Shown here in pieces: positions 1 to 8,255 of a stretch of DNA of 64,000 nt. Each line of letters begins with the position of its first letter. Position 1 is the stretch's first letter. The stretch covers positions 744,001-808,000 of the forward strand of contig CP047920.1 in NCBI GenBank assembly GCA_010202645.1, read 5' to 3'. Position numbers and translations under genes: made by a program. Below the pieces are notes generated by a model. The model did no database searches, was not told the DNA's origin, and saw nothing but the letters and a program-made list of their open reading frames with translations. The stretch comes from Candidatus Saccharibacteria bacterium oral taxon 488 (GTDB taxonomy: Bacteria > Patescibacteriota > Saccharimonadia > Saccharimonadales > Saccharimonadaceae).

Positions 1-53
1 ATCACATTTTACTCATAAAAGCAAGGCTATCTCGGTGGCACAACCCCTACCAC

Positions 54-84
54 AAAAAGACTCCCGCATGAGCGAGAGTCTTTG
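54..84 (-). terminator. Rho-independent terminator
   Basis: A 9-bp stem with one mismatch (59-67 with 72-80) and a four-base loop is followed on the minus strand by a run of five T. It sits just past the stop of the small minus-strand gene at 141-347. Confidence 0.75.
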
Positions 85-140
85 AGGCACCTGTTTGTTT
101 GATACCATTGTACCGGTAACCAGGTGTATAATGCAAGTGC

Positions 141-347
141 TTATTTCTTCTTTTTGATCGTCAAAAAGCCGTTGCGTGGATTTTCGGTAACGATTCGATC
201 ATCTGGCAAGTCGCATGGCTCGCCCTTGGCGTTCTTTTCAACCTTGGCGAAAAAATAAATCGTCTGCGTTTTGCCACCGCGCAGCGTGACTTCGGTTTTA
301 TGCAAGTAGTATGTAATGCCTTTTGAGTTTGTGTGCTTATAAGCCAT
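141..347 (-). CDS. Small conserved basic protein, function unknown
   Basis: A 68-residue protein, rich in Lys and Thr, ending in four lysines. I recognise no named domain; the alternating hydrophobic and polar residues in TQTIYFFAKVEK suggest beta strands. The start is well supported: a strong AGGAGG site lies 7 bases before the ATG, with a TATAAT-like -10 box further upstream, and a terminator follows the gene. It stands alone as a monocistronic unit. The compact size, basic tail and good expression signals suggest a nucleic-acid-binding or ribosome-associated housekeeping protein, but that is only inference. Confidence 0.75.
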   Translation of the reverse strand: MAYKHTNSKGITYYLHKTEVTLRGGKTQTIYFFAKVEKNAKGEPCDLPDDRIVTENPRNGFLTIKKKK

Positions 348-410
348 TCGTATACCTCCTGTTAGTATTATACTATTCTAGATTAGCGTCTCTGTTAACC
401 CCTGTCAAGC

Positions 411-1073
411 CTAAAGCGGTTTTTGACGATACCGAAGCAGCAGTTTCAGTACCGCCAAAACTACCAGTCGAGCAATGATAATCAGCATAATTACCCCTGT
501 TACCACCAATGACCAGCCAGCCAAGTCCGATGACCAGAGTGGCGGCACAAATGTCTGATAATACGGCGCGGTGGATGGCGGCGTAAATTTGAGGTCAAGT
601 GACGAGGCGGCCGGGTACTTCGCCCATTCATCATTGATGCAGCTGACGTAGCGCGGGTCGGCCGTAGCATAAAATCGCCCCCAACCACCAGCCTGTGCTC
701 GAGCGTCGCAGACTTGGCGGACTTTGGCGACCGTGTCGTTGCTGGAACGAGAGGCTGACTTTGACTCAAATTCTTTCCAGGCCGCCTCGTAGGCCCGCTT
801 GTACGAGTGCTCCAGAGCGATGCGTCCCGGGTCGGCGTTCATGTGCGCGACCACATAGCGCTGCAAGTCATACACCCGCCGCTCCAGCGCCCCCTCGTCG
901 CCCTCCTTGTCGGCGTTGATGACGGCGTCACGGCGCTCGATCATGCCAATATTATTTAGCCTGAGGAATGTCGCACTGACAAACGACGCCATCACCAGTA
1001 AAATGACCAGCTGCCATGTCTTGATTTCTTCCAGCCGCCGGATCGCCCGACGCGTGCCTCGCTTATCTACCAT
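411..1073 (-). CDS. Two-pass membrane protein, function unknown
   Basis: A 220-residue protein with a basic N-terminus, a hydrophobic segment at about residues 20-38, a charged helical middle portion (about 45-125), a Pro-rich stretch before the C-terminal half, and a second long hydrophobic segment at about 185-212 followed by a basic tail. Two cysteines in the middle domain (RQVCDARA and YVSCINDEW) could form an extracytoplasmic disulphide, which fits the several DsbA-like proteins in this window. The ATG follows GGTGG and a TATAAT box about 30 bases upstream. I do not recognise a family. Confidence 0.7.
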   Translation of the reverse strand: MVDKRGTRRAIRRLEEIKTWQLVILLVMASFVSATFLRLNNIGMIERRDAVINADKEGDEGALERRVYDLQRYVVAHMNADPGRIALEHSYKRAYEAAWKEFESKSASRSSNDTVAKVRQVCDARAQAGGWGRFYATADPRYVSCINDEWAKYPAASSLDLKFTPPSTAPYYQTFVPPLWSSDLAGWSLVVTGVIMLIIIARLVVLAVLKLLLRYRQKPL

Positions 1074-1141
1074 TCCCCACCTTTCTCACCTCATTATACC
1101 AAAGATACTAGGTGAATGCGACACGGGGCTAGCGTCGGTGG

Positions 1142-1147
1142 TATAAT
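1142..1147 (+). promoter_or_regulatory. -10 box of murC, leaderless layout
   Basis: TATAAT ends six bases before the murC ATG at 1154. There is no Shine-Dalgarno site in between, so the transcript would start at or next to the A of the start codon. Confidence 0.65.
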
Positions 1148-1153
1148 GACGCT

Positions 1154-2419
1154 ATGAGGATTTATTTTTCAGGAATTGGTGGTGTAGCGATCGGGCCACT
1201 AGCAGAAATGGCCATCGGCGCTGGGCACGAGGTCTGCGGCTCTGACCGGGCAGCAGGTTTAATGACGGAGGCGCTCAGGCGAGCCGGCATCACGGTGTCG
1301 TTTGATCAGTCAGGCGAGTTTTTACGTAGCGAACATCAGCGAGAGCCCTTTGACTGGTTCGTGTATACGGCGGCCCTGCCGGCGGATCATCCAGAGTTGG
1401 TACTAGCGAGGCAGCTGGGAATTCGCACCAGTAAGCGTGACGAGCTACTCGCTCAGATTATTGCCGACAAGCAGCTCAAGCTCATCGCCGTCACTGGTAC
1501 GCACGGCAAGACGACGACGACCGGTATGCTGGTGTGGACGTTGCAGCAGCTTGGCGTGCCGGTGAGCTACCTGGTTGGCTCGACGCTTAGTTTTGGCCCA
1601 AGCGGTCGATTTGATCCGGCTAGTCAGTTTTTAGTGTACGAATGCGATGAATTTGACCGCAATTTCCTCCACTTTTCGCCGTGGCTGAGCCTCATCACCT
1701 CAGTTGATTATGACCATCCCGACACCTTTCCAACGCCAGACGATTACCGAGCGGCGTTTCGGCAATTTGGCGAGCAGTCGGCGCGGGTGATTGCTTGGCG
1801 AGAGGACGCTGACGTATTTACTCCGGCCAATGTAACGGTGCTTGAACAGACTGATCCCCAGATAACGCTGACTGGCGAACACAACCGGCGTAACGGCACG
1901 CTGGCAACACGGGCGGTGATGCTGGTGCGAGAGGCGGCTGCCCTTGAGATTGAGGCTGAGGCGATTATCACGGCGCTCAATGCCTTTCCAGGCACCGGCC
2001 GGCGCTTTGAAAAACTAGCTGACAATCTCTACACCGATTATGGCCATCACCCGTCAGAGATTGCCGCTACGCTGCAGTTGGCTCATGAACTCAATGACCG
2101 CGTGGTGCTCGTCTACCAGCCACACCAAAACATTCGCCAGCACGAGGTGCATGAACGCTACACTGATGAGGTTTTTACCCATGCCAGCGAGATATATTGG
2201 CTGCCGACGTACTTGACCCGCGAAGACCCGAACCTGCCGGTGCTCAGGCCGGAGGAATTGACGTGCCAATTGACGACGGACAAGGTACATATCGCGCAGC
2301 CGGATGAGGCGCTGTGGCGGGTAATTGAGCAGCAGCGAGCACGCGGCGCGCTGGTGCTCGGCATGGGTGCCGGGACAATCGATGGGTGGCTCCGCGAGCA
2401 GTTAGGCCGCAGCGCTTGA
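1154..2419 (+). CDS. murC: UDP-N-acetylmuramate--L-alanine ligase (MurC)
   Basis: Mur ligase of 421 residues that would attach L-alanine to UDP-N-acetylmuramic acid in the cytoplasm, the first amino acid of the peptidoglycan stem. The N-terminal Rossmann domain begins with a GIGGVAIGPLA loop near residue 7. The ATP-binding loop GTHGKTTT is at 115-122. The MurC-characteristic DYGHHPSEI motif is near residue 296 in the third domain. It is a little shorter than typical MurC (about 460). Mpl, which joins a tripeptide, is the main alternative; no other peptidoglycan precursor genes sit beside it. The gene faces recX convergently with an 11-base gap. Confidence 0.88.
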   Translation: MRIYFSGIGGVAIGPLAEMAIGAGHEVCGSDRAAGLMTEALRRAGITVSFDQSGEFLRSEHQREPFDWFVYTAALPADHPELVLARQLGIRTSKRDELLAQIIADKQLKLIAVTGTHGKTTTTGMLVWTLQQLGVPVSYLVGSTLSFGPSGRFDPASQFLVYECDEFDRNFLHFSPWLSLITSVDYDHPDTFPTPDDYRAAFRQFGEQSARVIAWREDADVFTPANVTVLEQTDPQITLTGEHNRRNGTLATRAVMLVREAAALEIEAEAIITALNAFPGTGRRFEKLADNLYTDYGHHPSEIAATLQLAHELNDRVVLVYQPHQNIRQHEVHERYTDEVFTHASEIYWLPTYLTREDPNLPVLRPEELTCQLTTDKVHIAQPDEALWRVIEQQRARGALVLGMGAGTIDGWLREQLGRSA

Positions 2420-2430
2420 CCACGATTCGT

Positions 2431-3090
2431 CTATTCGTCAGACTCGCCACCAAGCGCCGCCCGGATATCGTCATACGAAAATCCTTGACGGGCTAGATAC
2501 ACCATGAACTTTTGCTGATCACCAGCGTATTTATAGCGTTTTTTAGCGATAATTTTTTGCAGCTCCTCGTCATCGGAGCGGATATTTTCGCTAACCAGCT
2601 GTTCTATTGTCTCGCGGTCAATCCCCTTTTGTGCTAACTCTAATTTTAGCCGCCTGACACTGGTGCCTTTCTGTAAAAAACGATGCTCCAGCCAAAAGCG
2701 AGCAAACTTCTCATCATCGAGGTATTTTTTTTCAATCAGCCGCGCCAGCACCCGCTCGGTAATTTCCGGTTTCACGCCTGGACGCTCAGTAATTTCACCA
2801 GTCTTTGGCGAGCGCTTTTTGGTCGGCCTGGTTTTACGCCACAAATAATCGCGCAGTTCTTTAACCGAGCGCGGCCGTGTCAAGCAATATTCCATGGCCC
2901 GGGCGTATAACTTACCAAACTGGCTCTCGTCCTCTAGCGCCGTCAATTCGTCGTCGGTATATTCGCGCCCGACCTTCAGCCCCAGCTCGCCCACTTGAAA
3001 GACATCGAGGCTAAAGCGATAGGTGCCGTCAACACTCACGTTAACGCGGTTTTTATCGCGAGCTTGGAGGGAGATGTCAGTGATTTTCAT
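2431..3090 (-). CDS. recX: RecX regulatory protein
   Basis: RecX binds RecA filaments and limits recombinase activity. The 219-residue protein has the RecX array of three-helix repeats: ARAMEYCLTRPRSVKELRDYL is the first, LARLIEKKYLDDEKFARFWLEH the second, and YKYAGDQQKFMVYLARQGFSYDDI the last. The reading frame can be extended 14 codons upstream, but an ATTATA (minus-strand TATAAT) ends six bases before the internal ATG at 3090, so that ATG is the better start. The gene lies downstream of recA and the 2H phosphoesterase on the same strand and appears to have its own promoter in the 45-base gap. Confidence 0.88.
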   Translation of the reverse strand: MKITDISLQARDKNRVNVSVDGTYRFSLDVFQVGELGLKVGREYTDDELTALEDESQFGKLYARAMEYCLTRPRSVKELRDYLWRKTRPTKKRSPKTGEITERPGVKPEITERVLARLIEKKYLDDEKFARFWLEHRFLQKGTSVRRLKLELAQKGIDRETIEQLVSENIRSDDEELQKIIAKKRYKYAGDQQKFMVYLARQGFSYDDIRAALGGESDE

Positions 3091-3096
3091 AAAAAT

Positions 3097-3102
3097 ATTA
3101 TA
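3097..3102 (-). promoter_or_regulatory. -10 box of recX, leaderless layout
   Basis: TATAAT on the minus strand ends six bases before the recX ATG (3090). It decides for that start over a longer in-frame start at 3132, which would place the promoter inside the coding region. Confidence 0.65.
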
Positions 3103-3135
3103 ACGCGAAGACGGTGAGCTCGCTACTGGCAAAGA

Positions 3136-3657
3136 CTACTCGACTACTTCGACAACCTTACCGTGCACGCCGTTGTAGCAAGCAGCAGCACGCGGCTCGG
3201 TGATGACCGGTAGTTGCCCTGGAATAGCGCTCATATTAACGTCGTCAAGCGTACCGGCCTCGACGCAACCAAGCGTGATGTGCGGGCGGAAGCCATCGAC
3301 ATCCAGCCCCGGATGAATACCATCCAGTGCCGCGAGTAATTGCTGGCGCGCCTCAACCATCCAGGCAGTTTTCTGCGTGCGTAGCTCCACCCAAACACAG
3401 CCCGCCTTATCTGGCAGGAAGTTGACTCCATCAAGCGCCAACCTCCCGAGGGCCGGCAGTGCTGCAGCGGCTGCTTTGAGGCGTGGCATATCTTGCTCAG
3501 TCACGTTAATCAGTGTCACGTGTGGGATAAACTCACCAAAATCAAGGTTCATTTCCTCTGACAATTCTCGAAGATACGCATTCTGCTTATCATCAAAGAC
3601 CAGGCTGACTGACGCCATATGTTTTTCGACTGGATATGCGGTTTCTGCTGCGCGCAT
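3136..3657 (-). CDS. 2H phosphoesterase / 2'-5' RNA ligase-like protein
   Basis: A 173-residue protein with the two His-x-Thr/Ser-x motifs of the 2H phosphoesterase superfamily: PHVTL near residue 45 and PHITL near residue 125. Family members open 2',3'-cyclic phosphates or join RNA ends by 2'-5' bonds; which reaction applies here cannot be told. The ATG overlaps the recA stop as TAATG, so translation is probably coupled to recA. An internal ATG at codon 14 (MASVSLVFDD) starts closer to the first core strand and is an alternative start. The link to recA may be simple operon packing, but it is unusual to see an RNA-end enzyme here. Confidence 0.8.
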   Translation of the reverse strand: MRAAETAYPVEKHMASVSLVFDDKQNAYLRELSEEMNLDFGEFIPHVTLINVTEQDMPRLKAAAAALPALGRLALDGVNFLPDKAGCVWVELRTQKTAWMVEARQQLLAALDGIHPGLDVDGFRPHITLGCVEAGTLDDVNMSAIPGQLPVITEPRAAACYNGVHGKVVEVVE

Positions 3658-4727
3658 TAGTTTTCTCCTTCTTTTACTTTCTCCCGAACCTTCTGGTCAA
3701 TCTCCGCCAAAACCTCAGGATGTTCTTTCAAATATAGCTTGGTTTTATCACGGCCTTGACCAATGGTCTCGCCGTTATATTTGTAAAAGGCGCCAGATTT
3801 TTCGACAATGCCGTGCGTGGCTGCCAAATCCAGAATATCGCCAGTTTTAGAGATGCCTTCGTTATACATAATGTCAAATTCAGCGATGCGGAACGGCGGC
3901 GCGATCTTATTTTTCACCACCTTGATCTTGGTACGATTACCGAGGATATCGTCACCAACCTTGATCTGCCCAATCCGGCGAATATCCACCCGCTGCGAAG
4001 CGTAAAACTTCAGCGCGTTACCGCCCGTCGTGGTCTCAGGATTACCAAACATCACACCAATTTTCATGCGAATTTGGTTAATGAAAATCACCGTGGCTTT
4101 CGATTTGTTGATGATGCCGGTCAGTTTACGCAGCGCTTGGCTCATCAGCCGTGCCTGCAAACCCATATGCGAATCACCCATGTCGCCGTCAATTTCTGCT
4201 TGCGGTGTCAGTGCCGCCACCGAATCCACCACGATCAGATCCACCGCATTTGAGCGCACCAAGGTTTCGGTAATCTCCAGCGCCTGCTCACCGTTGTCTG
4301 GCTGCGAGACCAGCAGGTTTTCGGTGTCCACGCCTAGGCGCTTGGCATAGCTCGGGTCAAGCGCGTGCTCAGCGTCGATGAACGCCGCCGTGCCACCCTG
4401 CTTTTGAATTTCAGCAATGGCATGCAGCGTCAGGGTCGTTTTACCGCTAGACTCCGGACCATAAATCTCAATGATACGACCTTTCGGGTAACCGCCGCCC
4501 AGGGCCAGATCGAGGCTCAGCGAGCCTGACGGAATCACTTCAACATCAACTTTATGTGCCTCACCGAGTTTCATGATTGAGCCATCACCAAACTGCTTGG
4601 TGATTTGATCCATAGCCAGGCCCAGCGCTTTTAACTTGCCGTCATCAGCCTTTTTCTCTGGTACCTGAGCCGTGCCAGTTGCGGCGTCTGTTTGATGTTT
4701 GTCATCGGTTTTCGCTGTGCTAGCCAT
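3657..4727 (-). CDS. recA: Recombinase RecA
   Basis: RecA of 356 residues, the strand-exchange ATPase of homologous recombination and the SOS co-protease. The Walker A loop GPESSGKTT is near residues 90-98, the Walker B strand [10 protein letters not shown] near 165-174, and loop segments [14 protein letters not shown] and [21 protein letters not shown] are intact. The N-terminus carries an extra 30 residues of polar, low-complexity sequence before the usual core ([12 protein letters not shown]). The ATG follows GGAGGGAG and a TATACT box. It heads a unit with the 2H phosphoesterase, and recX follows. No LexA-like box was recognised upstream. Confidence 0.97.
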   Translation of the reverse strand: MASTAKTDDKHQTDAATGTAQVPEKKADDGKLKALGLAMDQITKQFGDGSIMKLGEAHKVDVEVIPSGSLSLDLALGGGYPKGRIIEIYGPESSGKTTLTLHAIAEIQKQGGTAAFIDAEHALDPSYAKRLGVDTENLLVSQPDNGEQALEITETLVRSNAVDLIVVDSVAALTPQAEIDGDMGDSHMGLQARLMSQALRKLTGIINKSKATVIFINQIRMKIGVMFGNPETTTGGNALKFYASQRVDIRRIGQIKVGDDILGNRTKIKVVKNKIAPPFRIAEFDIMYNEGISKTGDILDLAATHGIVEKSGAFYKYNGETIGQGRDKTKLYLKEHPEVLAEIDQKVREKVKEGEN

Positions 4728-4815
4728 ACCTCTCCCTCCATTATCTTATGCTGTATAGTATACCATAAATCAAGCGCCTACCGCGAGCGGTGAAACTTTG
4801 CTATAATGGAATCGT

Positions 4816-5208
4816 ATGAAACGACAAGCAGGCTTTACGGTGATCGAGGTGCTGGTAGCGATTATATTTCTCGGCGTAGCCACGGCGGTGGCGTTCACCC
4901 AGCTGGTGACGATCCAACGCGAGCACCAAAACGACCGGAAAAAAACCGCTATCAATGCCATGCATTACAGCCTCGAAGAAGCCTATTACAAGCAGCACGG
5001 CTCTTATCCGGAAAAGATTACCGACGAGACACTACCGACCATGGACAAGGAATTACTCAAAGATCCGAGTGGTAAAAAGCTTGGCGACAATGGCAGCGCC
5101 TATCGCTACGAGCCGACTAATTGCCACAGCGGTAAATGTAGATCATATTCGCTCAGGGCCATGCTTGATGGTGAGGCGGATTTCGTCAAAGACAGCCGCC
5201 ACAAATAG
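4816..5208 (+). CDS. Type IV pilin-like prepilin
   Basis: A 130-residue protein with a canonical class III prepilin leader: MKRQAG followed by FTVIEVLVAIIFLG, so a PilD-type peptidase would cut after Gly6 and methylate Phe. Glu5 of the mature protein is present. The hydrophobic helix (to about residue 30) leads into a charged helix and a small C-terminal domain with two cysteines (NCHSGKC) that may form a disulphide. Two ATGs compete; the one at 4816 follows TATAAT (4802-4807) by eight bases and encodes the full leader. Pilus assembly genes are not in this window. It could serve pili for host attachment or DNA uptake. Confidence 0.85.
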   Translation: MKRQAGFTVIEVLVAIIFLGVATAVAFTQLVTIQREHQNDRKKTAINAMHYSLEEAYYKQHGSYPEKITDETLPTMDKELLKDPSGKKLGDNGSAYRYEPTNCHSGKCRSYSLRAMLDGEADFVKDSRHK

Positions 5209-5224
5209 CTAAATCATAACCAAA

Positions 5225-6082
5225 CTAATCGTAACAGACTGGCCGGCCGTTTTTGAAGGCTTCAATGGCGTTGTTGAGGATGGCCACTTGGTGCTTGGGA
5301 TTGGCCACGTAATGAAAAATATAAGTCGTCTCCTCACCCTCAGTACTGAGGCGAATGGTACCGTAGTTAAAGATTGTCTGGGCGATGCCGGCCTGGAAAA
5401 AGCTGGCATCCTCGATACTACCGAGGCTGACTGTTTGCTCGTGCCGAACGAAGAGGCTCTGTTGGATTTCCTGGATGACGCTTTCATTAGTCATGAAAAA
5501 ATGATTTTGTAGATACACCCACAGGGTGATCGCGCCGCCGAGCACCACCAAGGCAACAAGCAGCAGCGCAATACCTAGCACTGCTCCCGGATTCACCGCC
5601 GGAAACAGCGGAATATTAGCGGTCAGCGACGAGAACGAGGCCGCAAATACCAGCAGCACGACGACCAACAGGAGGGTGATGGCTGTAGGAATAACCATAC
5701 CGATCGGGTGACGCTTGATGTCGAGGATGACATACTCGCCTTCGCTGAGATTGAGCTGCGGATAATCACGAACGGACTGGTCGTGACGCGCCTTGGTCTC
5801 TGGGCTGACTGCGGGAACGGTCGGCTCAATCGGCCGCGCAGCATGAATAACGTTCGGCTCATTTGCGTACTGGGCACGGATCTGCGGATTGAAATTCTGC
5901 CCTTCAATCATCTCTGGCTGGATGGTGACGTGCGAGGTTGGTTGTGGCTCAATCGGTAGCGCGGTCGTCACCGGTGGCGGTGTCGCGGCAGCCGGCGGAT
6001 GATGATACAACGGCCGACCGTCAGAATCATACGCAACCGGCTGGGTATAGTCAGGCTCAGGGTTAGTCTGGTTCGGATTCAT
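5225..6082 (-). CDS. PH-domain (YdbS-like) membrane protein
   Basis: A 285-residue protein. Residues 1-110 are Pro/Thr-rich and look disordered. Two long hydrophobic segments at about 125-150 and 165-190 follow, then a domain (about 195-280) starting FFMTNESVIQEIQQ and containing VSLGSIEDASFFQAGIAQ and FNYGTIRLSTEG, which matches the bacterial PH-like YdbS/YdbT pattern. The soluble domain should lie on the cytoplasmic face. Minus-strand TATACT ends seven bases before the ATG, giving a leaderless layout. The molecular role of such proteins is mostly unknown. Confidence 0.72.
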   Translation of the reverse strand: MNPNQTNPEPDYTQPVAYDSDGRPLYHHPPAAATPPPVTTALPIEPQPTSHVTIQPEMIEGQNFNPQIRAQYANEPNVIHAARPIEPTVPAVSPETKARHDQSVRDYPQLNLSEGEYVILDIKRHPIGMVIPTAITLLLVVVLLVFAASFSSLTANIPLFPAVNPGAVLGIALLLVALVVLGGAITLWVYLQNHFFMTNESVIQEIQQSLFVRHEQTVSLGSIEDASFFQAGIAQTIFNYGTIRLSTEGEETTYIFHYVANPKHQVAILNNAIEAFKNGRPVCYD

Positions 6083-6109
6083 TAGTTCTAGTATAGCATA
6101 TCGGCCGGA

Positions 6110-7144
6110 TTATGCGACGTCACGGGCATGTTTTGTCCGATTGTTATGACGTGGATTACGCTGCGCCACCCGCCGCAGATCCTCGTGCGCATCAAACTCG
6201 TCAATAATCTTATGCCCCAGTATCCGCTCAATCACGTCCTCCAGGCTGACGATACCAACCGTCTCGCGAAACTCATTCACCACGATGAACAAGTGATGCC
6301 GCACTCGCAGAAACGCCGCCAGCGCGTGTTGCAATGTCTGATCCTCGCGGATATAATACACCTTTTTCTCCATGACGGTTCGTGCCCGCTTGCTCGTCGA
6401 CGAACGGTTAATTGTCAATAAATCCTGAATGTATAGCATCCCTACCACATGATCAATATCACCCTTGATGACCGGAAAGCGGCTATGTCCGGTCTTGTGC
6501 AGCGCATCCAATACCAGGGGCCCTAATACCTCGTCCTGATCCACCGTATCAATCACACTACGCGGTGTCATCACCTCCTTGACCGGCACCGTATCAAACG
6601 ACAGCACGCCAATGACCATCTTTTTCTCATCCTCGCTAAGCGCCTCACCCGCCTGCTCGACCATAGTGACGAGCTCTTCTTTTGACTCAATATCATAGCC
6701 GTCATTGGGCATCGGTGCCACCGAGCGAATCATCGCAAACAACGTCGGAAACTTCTCGATCAGCGCCAAAATTCGCCCCTCATACCGCTCGTAAAGCCGC
6801 TGGGAATATTGTTGCCATAGTGAAATCCGCGCCAGTGCTCCTGCCTCCAATGCGATGGCTAGCGAAATGATAATACCCAGTAGCCAATGAAACAACTCCA
6901 CACCGATGACACTGAGCGTCACCAGCAGCACCGCTGCGATCACCCGCTGCAGCGAAAAAATATCCCGCATCAGCGCATGTCGCTTCAACAAATGCTGCGC
7001 ATCCTGATCACCGCGGCGCGCTCGCCGCTGCAGCTCAAACTTACTGTGTGACGAGGCCTGCGGATGGACACCCATCACGATGAGCAGCAGCACGAGGATT
7101 ACGACATACAGGATTCCTAGCAAAATATCGCTCATGCTGTTCAT
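6110..7144 (-). CDS. CBS-domain protein of the CorC/HlyC (CNNM-like) family
   Basis: A 344-residue protein with hydrophobic segments at about 5-25, 68-90 and 92-110, then a charged linker (SKEELVTMVEQAGEALSEDEKKM) typical of hemolysin-C/CorC proteins, and two CBS motifs: VKEVMTPRSVIDTV to FPVIKGD, and RTVMEKKVYYI to FIVVNEFRETVGIVSLEDVIERILG. The family is linked to magnesium or other ion homeostasis. The C-terminal transporter-associated domain of longer members is missing; the protein instead ends in a basic His/Arg-rich tail. An internal ATG three codons in is an alternative start. It is divergent from the DsbA-like gene. Confidence 0.82.
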   Translation of the reverse strand: MNSMSDILLGILYVVILVLLLIVMGVHPQASSHSKFELQRRARRGDQDAQHLLKRHALMRDIFSLQRVIAAVLLVTLSVIGVELFHWLLGIIISLAIALEAGALARISLWQQYSQRLYERYEGRILALIEKFPTLFAMIRSVAPMPNDGYDIESKEELVTMVEQAGEALSEDEKKMVIGVLSFDTVPVKEVMTPRSVIDTVDQDEVLGPLVLDALHKTGHSRFPVIKGDIDHVVGMLYIQDLLTINRSSTSKRARTVMEKKVYYIREDQTLQHALAAFLRVRHHLFIVVNEFRETVGIVSLEDVIERILGHKIIDEFDAHEDLRRVAQRNPRHNNRTKHARDVA

Positions 7145-7160
7145 TGTATACTTTTTATGC

Positions 7161-7166
7161 TATAAT
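7161..7166 (+). promoter_or_regulatory. -10 box of dsbA-like gene
   Basis: TATAAT preceded by TGC lies 24 bases before the ATG at 7191. Here a short leader with a GGAGGA site is present, contrasting with the leaderless genes around it. Confidence 0.55.
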
Positions 7167-7190
7167 AGCCAGAGTTAATTTGGAGGAAAT

Positions 7191-7892
7191 ATGAACGGAA
7201 AAACCTGGGCTATCTTTGCAATCGTTGTCGCGGCTGTCGTCGGCGGTATGATTTATCTGTCAACACAGAATCGTTTGAACGTTAGTGATATCTCAAATGA
7301 CGCAGCTATGCGCATCATACCGGCCGAAGCGCGCACTGGTGACATCAGCGAGCACACTATCGGCAACACCAATGGCAAAGTTGTGATGATCGAATATGGC
7401 GACTACCAGTGCCCGGGCTGCCGCACCGCTGCACCAGAAGCCAAGCGCGTGGCCGAGAAATACAAGGATCACGTCGCGCTGGTCTTTCGTAATTATCCGA
7501 TCCCGTCGCTCCATCCAAACGCCCGAGCGGCAGCGGCGGTCGCCGAGGCAGCTGGGCTGCAGGGCAAGTTCTGGGAAATGCACGACCTACTCTACACCAA
7601 CCAAGGCGCATGGAGTAATGCCCGCGCCAAAGAACGCACCGACGTCTTCAGTAGCTACGCCAAGCAGCTGGGCCTGAATGTTGATAAATTTAATGCTGAC
7701 CTAGCCTCCGGTGCTGTCACAAAGAAAATTGACTTTGATGTGGCGGTCGGGCGACAGTTACAAATTGATGGCACACCAACCTTTTTCATCAATGGCAACA
7801 AGCTTAACCTCGGTGACGCTAGCTCTATCGAAAACGCCGTCAAAGACGCCCTGAAAAAAGCCGGTGTCGCAGTTGATGAAGCAAAAAAATAA
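7191..7892 (+). CDS. DsbA-family thiol:disulfide oxidoreductase, membrane-anchored
   Basis: A 233-residue protein with one N-terminal membrane segment (about 5-24) and a DsbA-type thioredoxin fold outside the membrane. The active site is C74-P-G-C77 in EYGDYQCPGC; the cis-proline loop is in IDGTPTFFINGN near residue 195. The helical insertion WEMHDLLYTNQGAW is typical of BdbD/DsbA proteins of Gram-positives. It would oxidise cysteines in exported proteins such as pilins. GGAGG precedes the ATG by six bases and a strong terminator follows, so it is monocistronic. A second DsbA-like protein sits at 47606. Confidence 0.9.
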   Translation: MNGKTWAIFAIVVAAVVGGMIYLSTQNRLNVSDISNDAAMRIIPAEARTGDISEHTIGNTNGKVVMIEYGDYQCPGCRTAAPEAKRVAEKYKDHVALVFRNYPIPSLHPNARAAAAVAEAAGLQGKFWEMHDLLYTNQGAWSNARAKERTDVFSSYAKQLGLNVDKFNADLASGAVTKKIDFDVAVGRQLQIDGTPTFFINGNKLNLGDASSIENAVKDALKKAGVAVDEAKK

Positions 7893-7929
7893 CATCAAAT
7901 TGATCAAAAGCATTAACTAGTGTCCAAGT

Positions 7930-7963
7930 AAAAATCACCCCGGTGCCTGTGGGGTGATTTTTA
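7930..7963. terminator. Bidirectional Rho-independent terminator
   Basis: AAAAATCACCCC and its complement GGGGTGATTTTT enclose a nine-base loop. It ends the DsbA-like gene and could also stop transcription from the right. Confidence 0.85.
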
Positions 7964-7982
7964 TGCCGTCCCTTTTTAGGAC

Positions 7983-8240
7983 ATGCGCACTTATTGTGCT
8001 ATGTATGTTTGCCATTTGGCAGGCACCACATCCACTGCGACCTTTTTGCGTCGACTCGTCGACACAACATTGATTGCTATTGGCATGTGTTTCGTACTCC
8101 TTTGTACTAGTGCAGCCTCACGCGCTTCGACCTTTATTGCCCACTTTATTTATAAGCAGCGACATGCTTCGGCGCGAGACACATCAGCCATGATAGCAAA
8201 GACTGATACGAACGTCAAGCAGAAGCTACCTCTGATCTGA
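7983..8240 (+). CDS. Doubtful small ORF
   Basis: The 363 bases between the DsbA-like gene and the corA-like gene hold, besides the terminator, only this 85-codon frame. It would encode one hydrophobic segment (TTLIAIGMCFVLLC) and a basic tail. There is no recognisable Shine-Dalgarno site, no -10 box at the right distance, and no family resemblance. It may be chance or a degraded gene. Confidence 0.2.
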   Translation: MRTYCAMYVCHLAGTTSTATFLRRLVDTTLIAIGMCFVLLCTSAASRASTFIAHFIYKQRHASARDTSAMIAKTDTNVKQKLPLI

Positions 8241-8255
8241 ACCCTGATACCAGCC

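Noticed and set aside
3377..4350. Plus-strand open frames opposite recA and the 2H gene
   Set aside because: Shadows of strongly conserved minus-strand genes.
4806..5075. Alternative frame starting just before the prepilin
   Set aside because: It overlaps the prepilin, which has a perfect class III leader; the alternative encodes no recognisable protein and its ATG is too close to the -10 box.
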